Notes: generated by a model from the letters alone, not told the origin. DNA of 64,000 nucleotides from Muriicola marianensis (GCF_014638095.1 NZ_BMFH01000001.1:1621227-1685226), one strand, 5' to 3'; shown: positions 17,455 through 26,463, counted from the stretch's first letter. Made by a program: numbers and translations.

Positions 17455-18485
17455 CAGACGGGAAGAATGTGCTGAGTCTGCCAGTCGCGTATCCAGGTCG
17501 CCATAAGCGCCACCCAGTCGTCCCGTTCATTCAGGCAGGGAATGTGAATGTAATGTTCGCCTCCGGCTTCTTCGAACTGCTCCTTCCCTTCCATGGCGAT
17601 CTCTTCCAGGGTCTCCAGACAATCACTGACAAAAGCCGGTGTCACGACGGCCAGCTTTTTCTTGCCTTCTTTTGCAAGACGTTCAAACTCGTAATCGGTA
17701 TAAGGTTTAAGCCACGGATCGCCCGCCAGACGGGATTGGAAGGAGGAACTGACCTTCTCTACGGGAAGCCCAAGGGCCTCCACGACCAGGTCTGTGGTTT
17801 TGTAACACTGGTGCCTGTAGCAGGTGTGGTGGGCCACCGAATTCACCTTGCAGCAACTGCCGTCTATCTTGCAGTGAAAGCGGGTGGGATCCGATTTACG
17901 GATATGCCTTTCAGGAATGCCGTGGTATGAAAACAGTACGTGGTCATAATCAAAGTCCTCCAGGCCCTCGGCAATGCTCGCCGCAAGTACCTTGATGTAT
18001 TCCGGATTGTGGTAAAAGGCCGGAAGTGTGGTGACCTTCATATCCGGGAAATGCTTCTGCTGTTCTTCCAGGGCTTTTACCACCACAGTCTCATAGGAAG
18101 ACATGGCGTAATGGGGATATAAGGGAACCAGCAAGACCTCATCAACGCCTTTGTCTGCCAATTCCTGTAATGCTTTTTTGATACTCATGCTCCCGTACCG
18201 CATTCCCAGGGCAACGGGGAGATCTGTCTGCGCCCTTACCTTCTCGGCAAATCGTTCAGAGATCACGATCAGGGGAGACCCTTCCTCCCACCAAATCTTC
18301 TTGTACGCTTTGGCAGACCTCTTGGGACGGGTTTGCAGGATGATCCCTCTCACGATGATGTTCCTCAAAATCTTGGGTACGTCAATGACGCGTTCGTCCA
18401 TCAGGAATTCATCCAGGTAGGGTTTGACATCCTTGGCTGTAGGGCTGTCTGGCGAGCCCAGATTTACTAATAATACTCCTTTCAA
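17454..18485 (-). CDS. hemH: Ferrochelatase (TTG start)
   Basis: A 343-residue ferrochelatase that inserts Fe2+ into protoporphyrin IX, the last step of heme synthesis. The catalytic histidine is His188 in SYHGIPERH and the family Glu lies near GGEHYIHIPCLNERDDW. A cysteine-rich segment (Cys205, Cys211, Cys212, Cys222, Cys227 in HCKIDGSCC...CYRHQC) matches the internal-cysteine ferrochelatases known to hold a [2Fe-2S] cluster in some bacteria; cluster binding here is inferred. The start is TTG (TTG AAA GGA): the only nearby ATG (18491-18493) is out of frame and stops at once. A TATTTTTG box lies upstream. It is coupled to the MATE gene. Confidence 0.93.
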   Translation of the reverse strand: MKGVLLVNLGSPDSPTAKDVKPYLDEFLMDERVIDVPKILRNIIVRGIILQTRPKRSAKAYKKIWWEEGSPLIVISERFAEKVRAQTDLPVALGMRYGSMSIKKALQELADKGVDEVLLVPLYPHYAMSSYETVVVKALEEQQKHFPDMKVTTLPAFYHNPEYIKVLAASIAEGLEDFDYDHVLFSYHGIPERHIRKSDPTRFHCKIDGSCCKVNSVAHHTCYRHQCYKTTDLVVEALGLPVEKVSSSFQSRLAGDPWLKPYTDYEFERLAKEGKKKLAVVTPAFVSDCLETLEEIAMEGKEQFEEAGGEHYIHIPCLNERDDWVALMATWIRDWQTQHILPV

Positions 18486-18505
18486 AACAACATTTTTTAG
18501 CGCCT

Positions 18506-18513
18506 CAAAAATA
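18506..18513 (-). promoter_or_regulatory. Putative -7 box TATTTTTG for hemH
   Basis: On the minus strand this is a full match to TAnnTTTG, 20 nt before the TTG start codon. A CTGG sits 19 nt further upstream in place of TTTG/TTGG, so the -33 element is imperfect. Confidence 0.5.
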
Positions 18514-18648
18514 CTACTTGTGCCTTAACTGACCAGCGTTCACCTCCAATACTTTGCTTATACGATCATAGAGATTGGTAATAAAATATGGTATTGCGAT
18601 GATTCTTCCTTATTTTCCATATCGAACCAACGTTACCCATTCGACCCT

Positions 18649-19716
18649 ATGCGAGATGAAATCCTGAAAATTCCCTCGAATACCTCCCTTATGTATGTCT
18701 TTGGAGGGCTCCTTCTACTAATGCTGATCTATTTTGCCGCTGTTCTCCTGCTAAGACGGTTGGGAAAGGATCCGGAATATGTGATCCCACCGGATACTAT
18801 GAAGAAGATCTCCTTTCCCCTAATTCTCATCCTCTTTTCCTTTCTGTTAAGGATGAATTCCTTGAGGGATTTACTGGGATTAGGGGAATTCGGATACGTA
18901 TTCCGCAAATCGAGCACACTGCTATTTATCTTTTCCTTTACGTGGTTGCTTATCAAAATTATCAAACTCGTCAAGCAACTGGTGATAGAGAATTACGATG
19001 TAAGCTCTGCGGACAATCTGAAAGCGCGAAAGGTCTATACCCAGTTCACGATACTGGAGCGGATCTTTATTTTCATAGTTACCATTATGGCACTGGGTAT
19101 TGCGCTGATGAGTTTTGAGGAAATTCGCGAGATCGGGATCAGCATATTTGCCTCCGCCGGGGTGGCAGGTATCATCATTGGATTTTCGGCACAGAAGATG
19201 ATCGGCGCTATCCTGGCCGGAATACAGATCGCCATAGCCCAGCCGATCAAGATCGACGATGTGGTGGTGGTCGAAGGAGAATGGGGCCGCATAGAACAGA
19301 TCACCCTCACCTATGTGGTGGTCGCGATCTGGGATAAAAGACGACTTGTATTACCTACCACTTATTTTATCGAAAAACCATTCCAGAACTGGACAAAGAC
19401 GACCGCCGATATCCTGGGCACCGTCTTCCTTTACACGGATTACCGCCTCCCCATAGAACCGCTTCGGGATGAACTGAAGCGGATACTTGAAAACACCGAA
19501 CTGTGGGATGGCCAAGCACAGAACATACAGGTCACTAATGCTACAGCCAATCACGTGGAGATCCGGGCATTGATGAGTGCCAAGGATTCTCCTACCGCAT
19601 GGGACCTTCGGGTACATGTCAGGGAGCAGTTACTCACCTTCCTTCAAAAGAACTACCCGAATTCCCTCCCTCATACCAGGGTTTTCCTTATCAACGAATT
19701 TGATAAAAATGAGTAA
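18649..19716 (+). CDS. MscS-family mechanosensitive ion channel
   Basis: A 355-residue channel of the small-conductance mechanosensitive family, which opens on hypo-osmotic shock in the inner membrane. Four to five hydrophobic segments occupy roughly residues 15-180. The pore-lining helix and beta domain follow in SAGVAGIIIGFSAQKMIGAILAG, then IKIDDVVVVEGEWGRIEQITL, the MscS signature, and a C-terminal alpha/beta domain. Single gene; its 164-nt upstream region is shared with divergent hemH. Confidence 0.9.
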   Translation: MRDEILKIPSNTSLMYVFGGLLLLMLIYFAAVLLLRRLGKDPEYVIPPDTMKKISFPLILILFSFLLRMNSLRDLLGLGEFGYVFRKSSTLLFIFSFTWLLIKIIKLVKQLVIENYDVSSADNLKARKVYTQFTILERIFIFIVTIMALGIALMSFEEIREIGISIFASAGVAGIIIGFSAQKMIGAILAGIQIAIAQPIKIDDVVVVEGEWGRIEQITLTYVVVAIWDKRRLVLPTTYFIEKPFQNWTKTTADILGTVFLYTDYRLPIEPLRDELKRILENTELWDGQAQNIQVTNATANHVEIRALMSAKDSPTAWDLRVHVREQLLTFLQKNYPNSLPHTRVFLINEFDKNE

Positions 19717-19740
19717 TGAGGTGGTGATTGCCGACTTACC

Positions 19741-22700
19741 CTAATCCGAGACGATCACTTTTAAGGGCTTTCTGATGTTCCCATCCTGAACGACCAGGAA
19801 ATAGATTCCCTTTCCCAGGGATGAAAGAGAGAGGGTCTGCTTGCCTTCCACAGTTCTGACCAACTGTCCGGCAAGGTTGAAGACCTCTACCTTACTGTTC
19901 TCCCCCAGAGATGGAATGTTGAGTTCACCGCTTGTGGGATTGGGATAAGCCAATAGGCCTGTGGGTATGGAAATGGTCCTGGAAAATTCCCCTTCACAGG
20001 GCAGGCCGGAAGACAGGACAAGAAAGTCACCGTCTGTCACCGGGATATTGAATCGGGAAGTATTAAAGGTGCCCACTACCTCATTGTTCTTCTTCAGGGT
20101 AAAGGGAGGTGTGCCTTCCGTCACCTCAAAGCTGGCCCTGAAAGCCAGGCCCTCCTGTTCCAGTTTGGAAGAGACCTCCATAGCGGGTACCTCCTGTATC
20201 CTGAGGTCGTAGCAACGTTCAAATTCAGGGTTGTTTTCCACGCTGAGGCAAATAGTGTACATCCCGGGTGGGAGATTAGGGATGACGATCTCCCTGTTAA
20301 AACTGAATTCCTGTCCATTTACCGTCAGACGATAGTCGTAGTAATCCGTAGCCTCAATACTGATAGAGCCATCATCACTCCCATGGCAACTTTCACCCCG
20401 GGTCCGGACAAGGAAATTCTCAGTTGTAATATTCACCAGACCGTTGAAGTATTCACCGGCCAGGTCAAAGGCCTGGTTCCCGATCTTTTCTCCCATGATC
20501 CGCCCGGGAATATCATCGACGGGAGGATGGATGCCCCCCCAGATACGGGACAGACTTGTCTGGTCTGAAGCGTCACGGTAGGTGGCCCATTGCAGGCTGA
20601 ACCCTTCACTGGGACCCTGTTCAAAGACCAGGAAATTGTTTTGTTCCACATCAAAAACTCCCATACCTCCGGGAAAATAGGCGTCGCCGGTAAGCCTGGT
20701 CATTACCTCAGCGGCAGCCCTGGAAAAAGTGGAATGTCCGGAGACGTAGCCCGCAAAAGGAGGGGTGACAAATGTCGGCCTCTGATAAGGCCACCAGCGG
20801 GTACCCAGAATCCATCCCACTCCGGCAATGTCAGCAGTTGGGTCTTGTATCTCATCGGGGCCTTTCCAGGCGTAAACCTTGACCTTCCCAACATTCTCAT
20901 TACTGGCCCCTGCCAAAGGGTCGCCGTTCTGTATGAGTTCTATCCGGCCCGGGATCAGGGGCAGTCCGTGGGGATGGAATCCGGGGAGGGAAGGATCTGA
21001 ACTCTGTCCTTTTGAGGCCATATAACGGATCGCGGAGATCGGCCTGATATAATCATAATACCCCTTGATGGCCCAGGTATTGATCGCCGCATCGTGCATG
21101 GCACCACCCAGTGCCAGGTAACACTTTACATCCCATTCCCATTCGTCTACCACTTCCCCTTTTCCTTCTATCTTCTTAACGGTCTCGGGGTGGTCACTCA
21201 CGTAATTCAGGATCGTGAACCAGTGCCCGGGAGGCGTTTCAGAGTCCGGTCCGTCTGCCCAGAATTCGGCCAGTACCCTGGCGTAATCAGCCCGTTTTAC
21301 CAGCTGGGGTTCATACGGGAGTCCGGTAGCCGGGTTTACGGGATGACCCGCCCCTGGATCTCCCCCGTCCATGAAATCGTAGAACGACTGATATTCATCA
21401 AAACTCGAGGGAAATGCACTGATGTCTACGTTTCCCAGGCTGGCAGGAGAAATGTCGACTAGGGTGGCATCGGCCGGATCGAGGTGGGATGACCATGAGG
21501 CGACCAATGCAAAATGCCACTTGTATGGATCCTCTATCCCGTCTTGAGCAGAATTCTGTATCTGAGGAGGCATACCCGGATCTTCGTAAATATAGCTGTT
21601 GAATGAACCATTGTTCAGGATCTTCAGATCGGACTCCTTCAGGGCAAATGGCAATACCTCCCCCCATTCCGGACTCAGGAATTCAGGGACACTGCCGGTG
21701 ATCGTATTCCCACTCTGGTCTACAAAGCTCTCAAAGGCCAGGGGTTGCCACCTGTTGGGGTCTGCGAGATCGTAGCTGTCCGAGTACTCATCCAGGGCAA
21801 GGGGTTCGTTGACCGGCTGGTAGAATTCATTCTCATAACTGTCTTTCTCGTTCGACCCGTCCTGGTACCCGAAGTCGATCAGTTTGGCACCGAGGTAATT
21901 CCCAAGCGCGGCATAAGACCCATTGCTGTAGTCCGTACTCGCGAAGGAGGGGTCAAATCCCAGGCTTTCCATCAGTTCATCAAACCGCTGCAAGGCAAAG
22001 GTCACTCCCGGAGATTCTGCGAATCGGTACGTTAGAAGCCTGTACATGGCAAAACTGGTGATCTCAGCCCTGGCCTGTTCCAGGTCGGTAGGGGGATCGA
22101 TCCCATCGAACTCACAGGAAAAACCATGGGCGGTCTTACCTAAAAAAGCTGTCTCGGCCGTCTCGTCAAAAACGGCCCATGCATCGTACATAGCCAGGGC
22201 GCTGTGATACAGGTTTCTGGCATGTACCGTGGGCCTGGCAAAGTCGGTTCGTATGGCATCCAGCAAGGCTTCATTCCATTGTCTCGGCACAGAAAGATGG
22301 GCAAATTCCTCGGCCCTGGTGCCCACCCCGTTATTCCCGTCGCTCGACTCTACGGGGTTGGTTCCTTCCACCAGGATTACCTTTTGGTTAGGTGCTATAT
22401 TTTCGAAACGATCCGTGATCCCGCTCAGCCAGGTCACTTCTATATAATCCACCGAGGTGGCATCGCCCAGACCAACAAATTGTGTCTGGCTGTTCTGACT
22501 GATAAACCCTTCACCACAAAGGGTGTATCGGTACTGGACCTCACTCCCGATCCCAACCTTTATAAATGAACCCACTCCCATTCGGTTACTCTGGGTTCCT
22601 TCGAGCTGGATCTTGAGCCAGTTGTTCTGGGTGGCCGACTGGTTTTCCCAAAGGTTGATGGGTTGATCTCCGATATTGATCACGGCTATATCGGGAAGGC

Positions 22701-23850
22701 CGTCATTTTGTATATCCCCTATGGCATTGCCATAACTGGCCCTTATATCATCTGCAAATCCCGAGGTGGAAGAATCTGTATAAACCCCATCCCCGTTGTT
22801 CTCGTAGTAGGCTGATGAAGGCTTCCCGTCCGACCCGTCCAGATGGCTAACCACATACAGGTCGAGGTCCCGATCATTCTCCCCGTCGAGGAATACCGCC
22901 CCCCAGGCAAACCCGTCGAAACGGGTACCGTTAGATTGGGCGATATTGCTGAATGTTCCGTCCCCGTTGTTTCTCAGAAAGGCATTACCGAGCACGCTGG
23001 TTGTGAAAACAGGCGGATAGATATTGGTCACGTAAATATCCAGCCATCCGTCATGGTTGTAATCCCCTACGGTGGCCGACATCCCGTCCATCTTCAGGTC
23101 CATCCCAGAGGCGATGCTCACATCTATATAGGTACCATCACCCCGGTTCCTGTAAAGTGTATTAGGCAATTCGTCCTTGTCATTGGCCAGGAAGAGATCC
23201 TGATACCCATCCCGGTCATAATCCAAAAAAGCCGCACTCTGGGTGAACTGGGCTTCCAGGGACAAACCGGCAGCCGCAGTCACATCGGTAAACACCCCTC
23301 CACCCTCATTTCGGTACAGCAGATTATGGTCTACAAAATCGTTGTCCCTCACGATCAGGAAGAGATCCAGGTCCCCGTCGTTGTCGATATCTCCCCAGGA
23401 ATTTCCCCAGTAGGTTCTGGGTTCAGGGGCGATCCCTGAACTTCCAATGATATTCGCAAAGGCGCCGTTTCCATCGTTCCTGTATAACCAGCACTGGCCT
23501 TCATCGCTGTTGGCAAAGAAATCCATGTCGCCGTCATTGTCGAAATCCACCCAGGTCACCTGCCGGGCTTCCAGTCCCCCGCTGCTGATAGGCAGGGTCT
23601 GAACCTCGAACTGACCTCCCGTATTTCTCAGGAATTGAAAATCGCGGGTGGTAGAGGCGGGTATGGAAATATCGTCCCATCCGTCATTGTCGTAATCGGC
23701 AAAGGAGATTCCCGGACCGTGGAAAGTGGCTACGTCCCCATATCTCACTTCCTGGTCGGCCTTTTGAGAAAGGACATCAGAAAAGAAGGCCTGTCCAAAG
23801 GCAGAGATCCCGTAAAAAAAAGAAAAGATCGAAATGGCAGCTTTCTTCAT
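19741..23850 (-). CDS. CRTAC1-like FG-GAP/UnbV propeller fused to vanadium haloperoxidase-like domain, T9SS cargo
   Basis: The start is placed at 23850, giving 1369 residues, because MKKAAISIFSFFYGISAFGQ is a signal peptide and the 50 residues upstream are not. About seven FG-GAP/VCBS repeats span 45-400, each with a Dx[DN]xDGxxD Ca2+ loop (52-60, 102-110, 154-162, 210-218, 263-271 and others). An ASPIC/UnbV domain covers about 408-497. A haloperoxidase-like domain at about 515-1135 carries the vanadate-site residues Ser1037-Gly1038-His1039 (GYVSGHSTFS) and Arg1102/His1108 with the family's 6-residue spacing. A linker and a T9SS type A sorting domain (AYPNPTSGELNIP, 1301-1369) follow. Predicted cell-surface or secreted oxidant enzyme; halide use and activity are unproven. 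Confidence 0.85.
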   Translation of the reverse strand: MKKAAISIFSFFYGISAFGQAFFSDVLSQKADQEVRYGDVATFHGPGISFADYDNDGWDDISIPASTTRDFQFLRNTGGQFEVQTLPISSGGLEARQVTWVDFDNDGDMDFFANSDEGQCWLYRNDGNGAFANIIGSSGIAPEPRTYWGNSWGDIDNDGDLDLFLIVRDNDFVDHNLLYRNEGGGVFTDVTAAAGLSLEAQFTQSAAFLDYDRDGYQDLFLANDKDELPNTLYRNRGDGTYIDVSIASGMDLKMDGMSATVGDYNHDGWLDIYVTNIYPPVFTTSVLGNAFLRNNGDGTFSNIAQSNGTRFDGFAWGAVFLDGENDRDLDLYVVSHLDGSDGKPSSAYYENNGDGVYTDSSTSGFADDIRASYGNAIGDIQNDGLPDIAVINIGDQPINLWENQSATQNNWLKIQLEGTQSNRMGVGSFIKVGIGSEVQYRYTLCGEGFISQNSQTQFVGLGDATSVDYIEVTWLSGITDRFENIAPNQKVILVEGTNPVESSDGNNGVGTRAEEFAHLSVPRQWNEALLDAIRTDFARPTVHARNLYHSALAMYDAWAVFDETAETAFLGKTAHGFSCEFDGIDPPTDLEQARAEITSFAMYRLLTYRFAESPGVTFALQRFDELMESLGFDPSFASTDYSNGSYAALGNYLGAKLIDFGYQDGSNEKDSYENEFYQPVNEPLALDEYSDSYDLADPNRWQPLAFESFVDQSGNTITGSVPEFLSPEWGEVLPFALKESDLKILNNGSFNSYIYEDPGMPPQIQNSAQDGIEDPYKWHFALVASWSSHLDPADATLVDISPASLGNVDISAFPSSFDEYQSFYDFMDGGDPGAGHPVNPATGLPYEPQLVKRADYARVLAEFWADGPDSETPPGHWFTILNYVSDHPETVKKIEGKGEVVDEWEWDVKCYLALGGAMHDAAINTWAIKGYYDYIRPISAIRYMASKGQSSDPSLPGFHPHGLPLIPGRIELIQNGDPLAGASNENVGKVKVYAWKGPDEIQDPTADIAGVGWILGTRWWPYQRPTFVTPPFAGYVSGHSTFSRAAAEVMTRLTGDAYFPGGMGVFDVEQNNFLVFEQGPSEGFSLQWATYRDASDQTSLSRIWGGIHPPVDDIPGRIMGEKIGNQAFDLAGEYFNGLVNITTENFLVRTRGESCHGSDDGSISIEATDYYDYRLTVNGQEFSFNREIVIPNLPPGMYTICLSVENNPEFERCYDLRIQEVPAMEVSSKLEQEGLAFRASFEVTEGTPPFTLKKNNEVVGTFNTSRFNIPVTDGDFLVLSSGLPCEGEFSRTISIPTGLLAYPNPTSGELNIPSLGENSKVEVFNLAGQLVRTVEGKQTLSLSSLGKGIYFLVVQDGNIRKPLKVIVSD

Positions 23851-24006
23851 CAGTCTGTTTCCTCGTATTTCGAAGATGTACTCCTTGAGTATTCCGGTAA
23901 TTTTCGCAATTAAGCATAATTTTTCGGCCAATGCCAACTTAATCGACAGAATTACGGGTCGGAAGGTTGTGTCATCAGACCAATTGCAACAGACTCTCAA
24001 TAAGCG

Positions 24007-24035
24007 TTGGGCAAAATAAATTAAAGTTACTTTTG
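24007..24035 (+). promoter_or_regulatory. Promoter TTG-N18-TACTTTTG for the DUF1460 gene
   Basis: TTG at 24007-24009 and TACTTTTG at 24028-24035, 18 nt apart, fit the Bacteroidota -33/-7 consensus. The ATG at 24045 lies only 9 nt after the -7 box, so the 5' leader would be a few nucleotides at most. Confidence 0.65.
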
Positions 24036-24044
24036 TACCTGACT

Positions 24045-24887
24045 ATGAAGTATTGGATCATTTTTTTTATGACCGTTTTGATCAGTGGGTGGACATATGC
24101 CCAGCAGATCAGGTGTACCCCTGCCAATAAAGAGGCGGTCCTGCAAAAACTGGAGCAGATACGAGCCATTCCGGATACCAACCTCGGGGAGGAACTCGTT
24201 TCGATTGGCCGAACTTTTCTGGGTACCCCCTATGTGGCCCGCACCCTGGAGGGAAATGTTGAAGAATCACTGGTAGTCGACCTGCAGGGACTTGATTGCA
24301 CCACCTTCGTTGAGAATGTGATCGCCTTCGGTCTCATCCGCAGGGAGGGTACTTTTACTTTCGATGCCTATCTGGACGCCCTGGAAATAATCCGGTATCG
24401 CGATGGGAAATTGAACGGGTACCCTTCCAGATTGCATTACTTCACGGAGTGGATCACAGACAATCAAAAGAAAGGACTGGTCAGGGATGTTACGGCAGAA
24501 CTTGGCGGAAAGGAAATCCTGAAAACTCTTGATTTTATGACCGGCCACCGCGATCTGTATACAGCTTTGGCAGAAGAAAGGGACTATGAAGAAATGCAGA
24601 GGATCGAAAAATCGATCAGCGAGGTACCCCTTTGTGTTCTGTCTGTTGAAGTGTTGAAAGAGAATGAGCACATGTTGGCCTCGGGGGATGTCATCGCCCT
24701 GGCAACCTCCATCAATGGACTCGATGTCACCCATACGGGGTTCGCCATCAGGATGCCGGACAACAGGACCCACCTTTTGCATGCCTCTTCATCAGGAGAA
24801 GTGGAGATATCCGATCTGCCGCTGGTAGATTATCTGAGAAAGATCAAAAAGAATACGGGAATTATTGTGGCCCGACCTGCATTCTGA
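24045..24887 (+). CDS. DUF1460 family N-acetylmuramoyl-L-alanine amidase-like protein
   Basis: A 280-residue exported protein of the NlpC/P60-like DUF1460 family, members of which in Bacteroides cleave the amide between N-acetylmuramic acid and L-alanine in peptidoglycan. The start is set at 24045 because MKYWIIFFMTVLISGWTYAQ is a signal peptide and the promoter ends at 24035; an upstream in-frame extension to 23967 crosses the promoter. Nucleophile Cys85 lies in LQGLDCTTFVENV, and the partner His is probably in DVTHTGFAIR. It stands alone, divergent from the haloperoxidase fusion with a 194-nt spacer. Confidence 0.85.
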   Translation: MKYWIIFFMTVLISGWTYAQQIRCTPANKEAVLQKLEQIRAIPDTNLGEELVSIGRTFLGTPYVARTLEGNVEESLVVDLQGLDCTTFVENVIAFGLIRREGTFTFDAYLDALEIIRYRDGKLNGYPSRLHYFTEWITDNQKKGLVRDVTAELGGKEILKTLDFMTGHRDLYTALAEERDYEEMQRIEKSISEVPLCVLSVEVLKENEHMLASGDVIALATSINGLDVTHTGFAIRMPDNRTHLLHASSSGEVEISDLPLVDYLRKIKKNTGIIVARPAF

Positions 24888-24903
24888 ACTGTAGAGTGCA
24901 GAA

Positions 24904-25281
24904 TCAGACGATCCTCCAGGGCGGATTTTTGCGGTTTTTCCCGGCATAATACAGCACCAGCTGGTTGAGATCAGGGTCTGTCAAACGGGCTTCCCGCCAT
25001 ATCCATCTCTTGTCGTTGGGCATCTCATCGAATTCAATGCCTTTCTCCACCAATTCCCCTACGTATTCATCCAGATTCCGGCATTCAAAATAGACCATGA
25101 CACCCTGACCCTCCGGCAAGGCATCTACCTGGTGTATAGAGAAAGTAGCATCCCCTTCGGGACATTCAAACCGGGCGTAATTCGGCAGCGCCTTGACAAT
25201 AAGCTTCAGGCCGAGCTTCTCATAGAAGGCGACAGACTTCGCCAAGTCCAGTGACGGCACTGTTACCTGGTTGAGGTTCAT
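24904..25281 (-). CDS. VOC (glyoxalase/bleomycin-resistance fold) family protein
   Basis: A 125-residue single-domain vicinal-oxygen-chelate protein built of two beta-alpha-beta3 modules. The first begins NQVTVPSLDLAKSVAFYEKLGLK, the second near VMVYFECRNLDEYVGELVEKG. The C-terminus LTDPDLNQLVLYYAG is the usual DPDGN-like end with Leu in place of Gly. The substrate cannot be told from the sequence. It is convergent with the DUF1460 gene (16-nt gap) and separated by 98 nt from the AraC gene, so it may form its own unit. Confidence 0.8.
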   Translation of the reverse strand: MNLNQVTVPSLDLAKSVAFYEKLGLKLIVKALPNYARFECPEGDATFSIHQVDALPEGQGVMVYFECRNLDEYVGELVEKGIEFDEMPNDKRWIWREARLTDPDLNQLVLYYAGKNRKNPPWRIV

Positions 25282-25379
25282 TCGTAGTTTGTTTATTCTA
25301 AGGTCGTGCCCTAAATATCTACAATTTGAACCAATTTTAAAAATGCAAAAGCTCCCCTATGTTGGCTTTTCAGTTCAGC

Positions 25380-26267
25380 CTACTGAGACTGGGCCATCAG
25401 GTATTTTTTAGGGGTGGTACCGTATTTTTTCTTGAAGGCAGCGATGAAATGGCTGGAAGTACTGTACCCTACCCTGAGGCCCACCTCATTTACATTGTAC
25501 TGATTGGATTCCAGCATTTTACGGGCAGTTTCCATCTTGTAATCAAAGAGGAAGCTGTAGACGGAATCGCCGTAGATCTGTTTAAACCCTTCTTTTAGTT
25601 TTTTCAGGCTCAGCCCGATCTCCTCAGAGAGTTCCTGCAGTGTCGGGGGTTCGGCCATCCTCTCGAGGATGATCTCCTTTGCCTTGCGGATTCGCTTTAC
25701 GTTTTCTTCGTCCACCAGGAAGGGGCACTGTTCCTCTACCCCGGGATCGACACGATTAAAACATAGTGCGATCAGTTCATACACCTTCCCTTTCAGATAC
25801 AGGTCGGATATATTGGGATGAATGTTTTGATTCATCAGCTGACTCAGCACTACAGCAATGGCCGGGGTGATGGCCTCCTGGGTATAGTATTTTTTTTCCC
25901 TGAATTCTTCGCTTAAAAAAGGAATCTGTTCTGCCTGACGGGAAAAAAGAGAATGGAATTTCTTGATGCTCATCACCAGGGAGATCATCCAGGAGCCTGG
26001 TTGAAGTTCACATTGTAAAGGGAGGTCTATCTGAGTGTTGAAAAGCAGGAGCGACTGTTCTGCAGGTACGTCCAGAGCGTAATTGCCCTGGTTAAAAATA
26101 AACTTTGCACCCCCTTTGGTACAGAAGTGGAGTTGCAGATAAGTACGGTCTATCTTCCTGTTGTACTGCTGTTTACGGGACATATCATTTTGAAATTTCA
26201 GCATCAGAATTCCGGGCTCCACATAGGTTTCTATAAAAGAACCTTGAGCGATGTTTTTTTCATCCAT
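25380..26267 (-). CDS. AraC-family transcriptional regulator next to hemA
   Basis: A 295-residue regulator. The N-terminal 180 residues form a sensory domain, and residues about 195-295 hold two helix-turn-helix motifs. The first reads LQELSEEIGLSLKKLKEGFKQIYG, the second (VNEVGLRVGYSTSSHFIAAFKKKYG) carries the AraC GYxxxSHFxxxFKKxxG pattern. It is transcribed away from hemA with 196 nt between them that contain two direct repeats and an inverted repeat, so it is a good candidate regulator of the hem operon. The effector is unknown. It ends 98 nt before the VOC gene. Confidence 0.88.
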   Translation of the reverse strand: MDEKNIAQGSFIETYVEPGILMLKFQNDMSRKQQYNRKIDRTYLQLHFCTKGGAKFIFNQGNYALDVPAEQSLLLFNTQIDLPLQCELQPGSWMISLVMSIKKFHSLFSRQAEQIPFLSEEFREKKYYTQEAITPAIAVVLSQLMNQNIHPNISDLYLKGKVYELIALCFNRVDPGVEEQCPFLVDEENVKRIRKAKEIILERMAEPPTLQELSEEIGLSLKKLKEGFKQIYGDSVYSFLFDYKMETARKMLESNQYNVNEVGLRVGYSTSSHFIAAFKKKYGTTPKKYLMAQSQ

Positions 26268-26282
26268 GAATCTGCATTTTAG

Positions 26283-26423
26283 AGCGTTATTATTTAGAAT
26301 ATTTCTAAATTAAGATATTGGAAACACCCTGTTTCATGGCAAAAATAGTGGTATTCCGAGATATTCCTAAACCCGGAATGCAAAAAAACCTGAAACGATA
26401 CTTAAAGTACCTTTAGCGTTATT
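26283..26423. promoter_or_regulatory. Repeats in the AraC-hemA divergent region
   Basis: ATATTYCTAAA occurs at 26299-26309 and again at 26361-26371, 62 nt apart. AGCGTTATT occurs at 26283-26291 and 26415-26423, bracketing the spacer. GTTTCA (26331-26336) and TGAAAC (26391-26396) form an inverted pair. Paired sites spaced by about six helical turns suit an AraC-type dimer that loops or activates; this is inference from position. Confidence 0.4.
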
Positions 26424-26442
26424 TTCTCTTTCAGGCACATCT

Positions 26443-26450
26443 TATTTTTG
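26443..26450 (+). promoter_or_regulatory. Putative -7 box TATTTTTG of the hem operon
   Basis: Full match to TAnnTTTG, ending 13 nt before the hemA ATG. No TTG is seen at the proper -33 distance, which is compatible with a promoter that needs an activator. Confidence 0.5.
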
Positions 26451-26463
26451 TGGCTGATTTGTT

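Noticed and set aside
23851-24000. Fifty-residue N-terminal extension of the haloperoxidase fusion
   Set aside because: The internal Met at 23850 opens a perfect signal peptide, and the extension is not signal-like.
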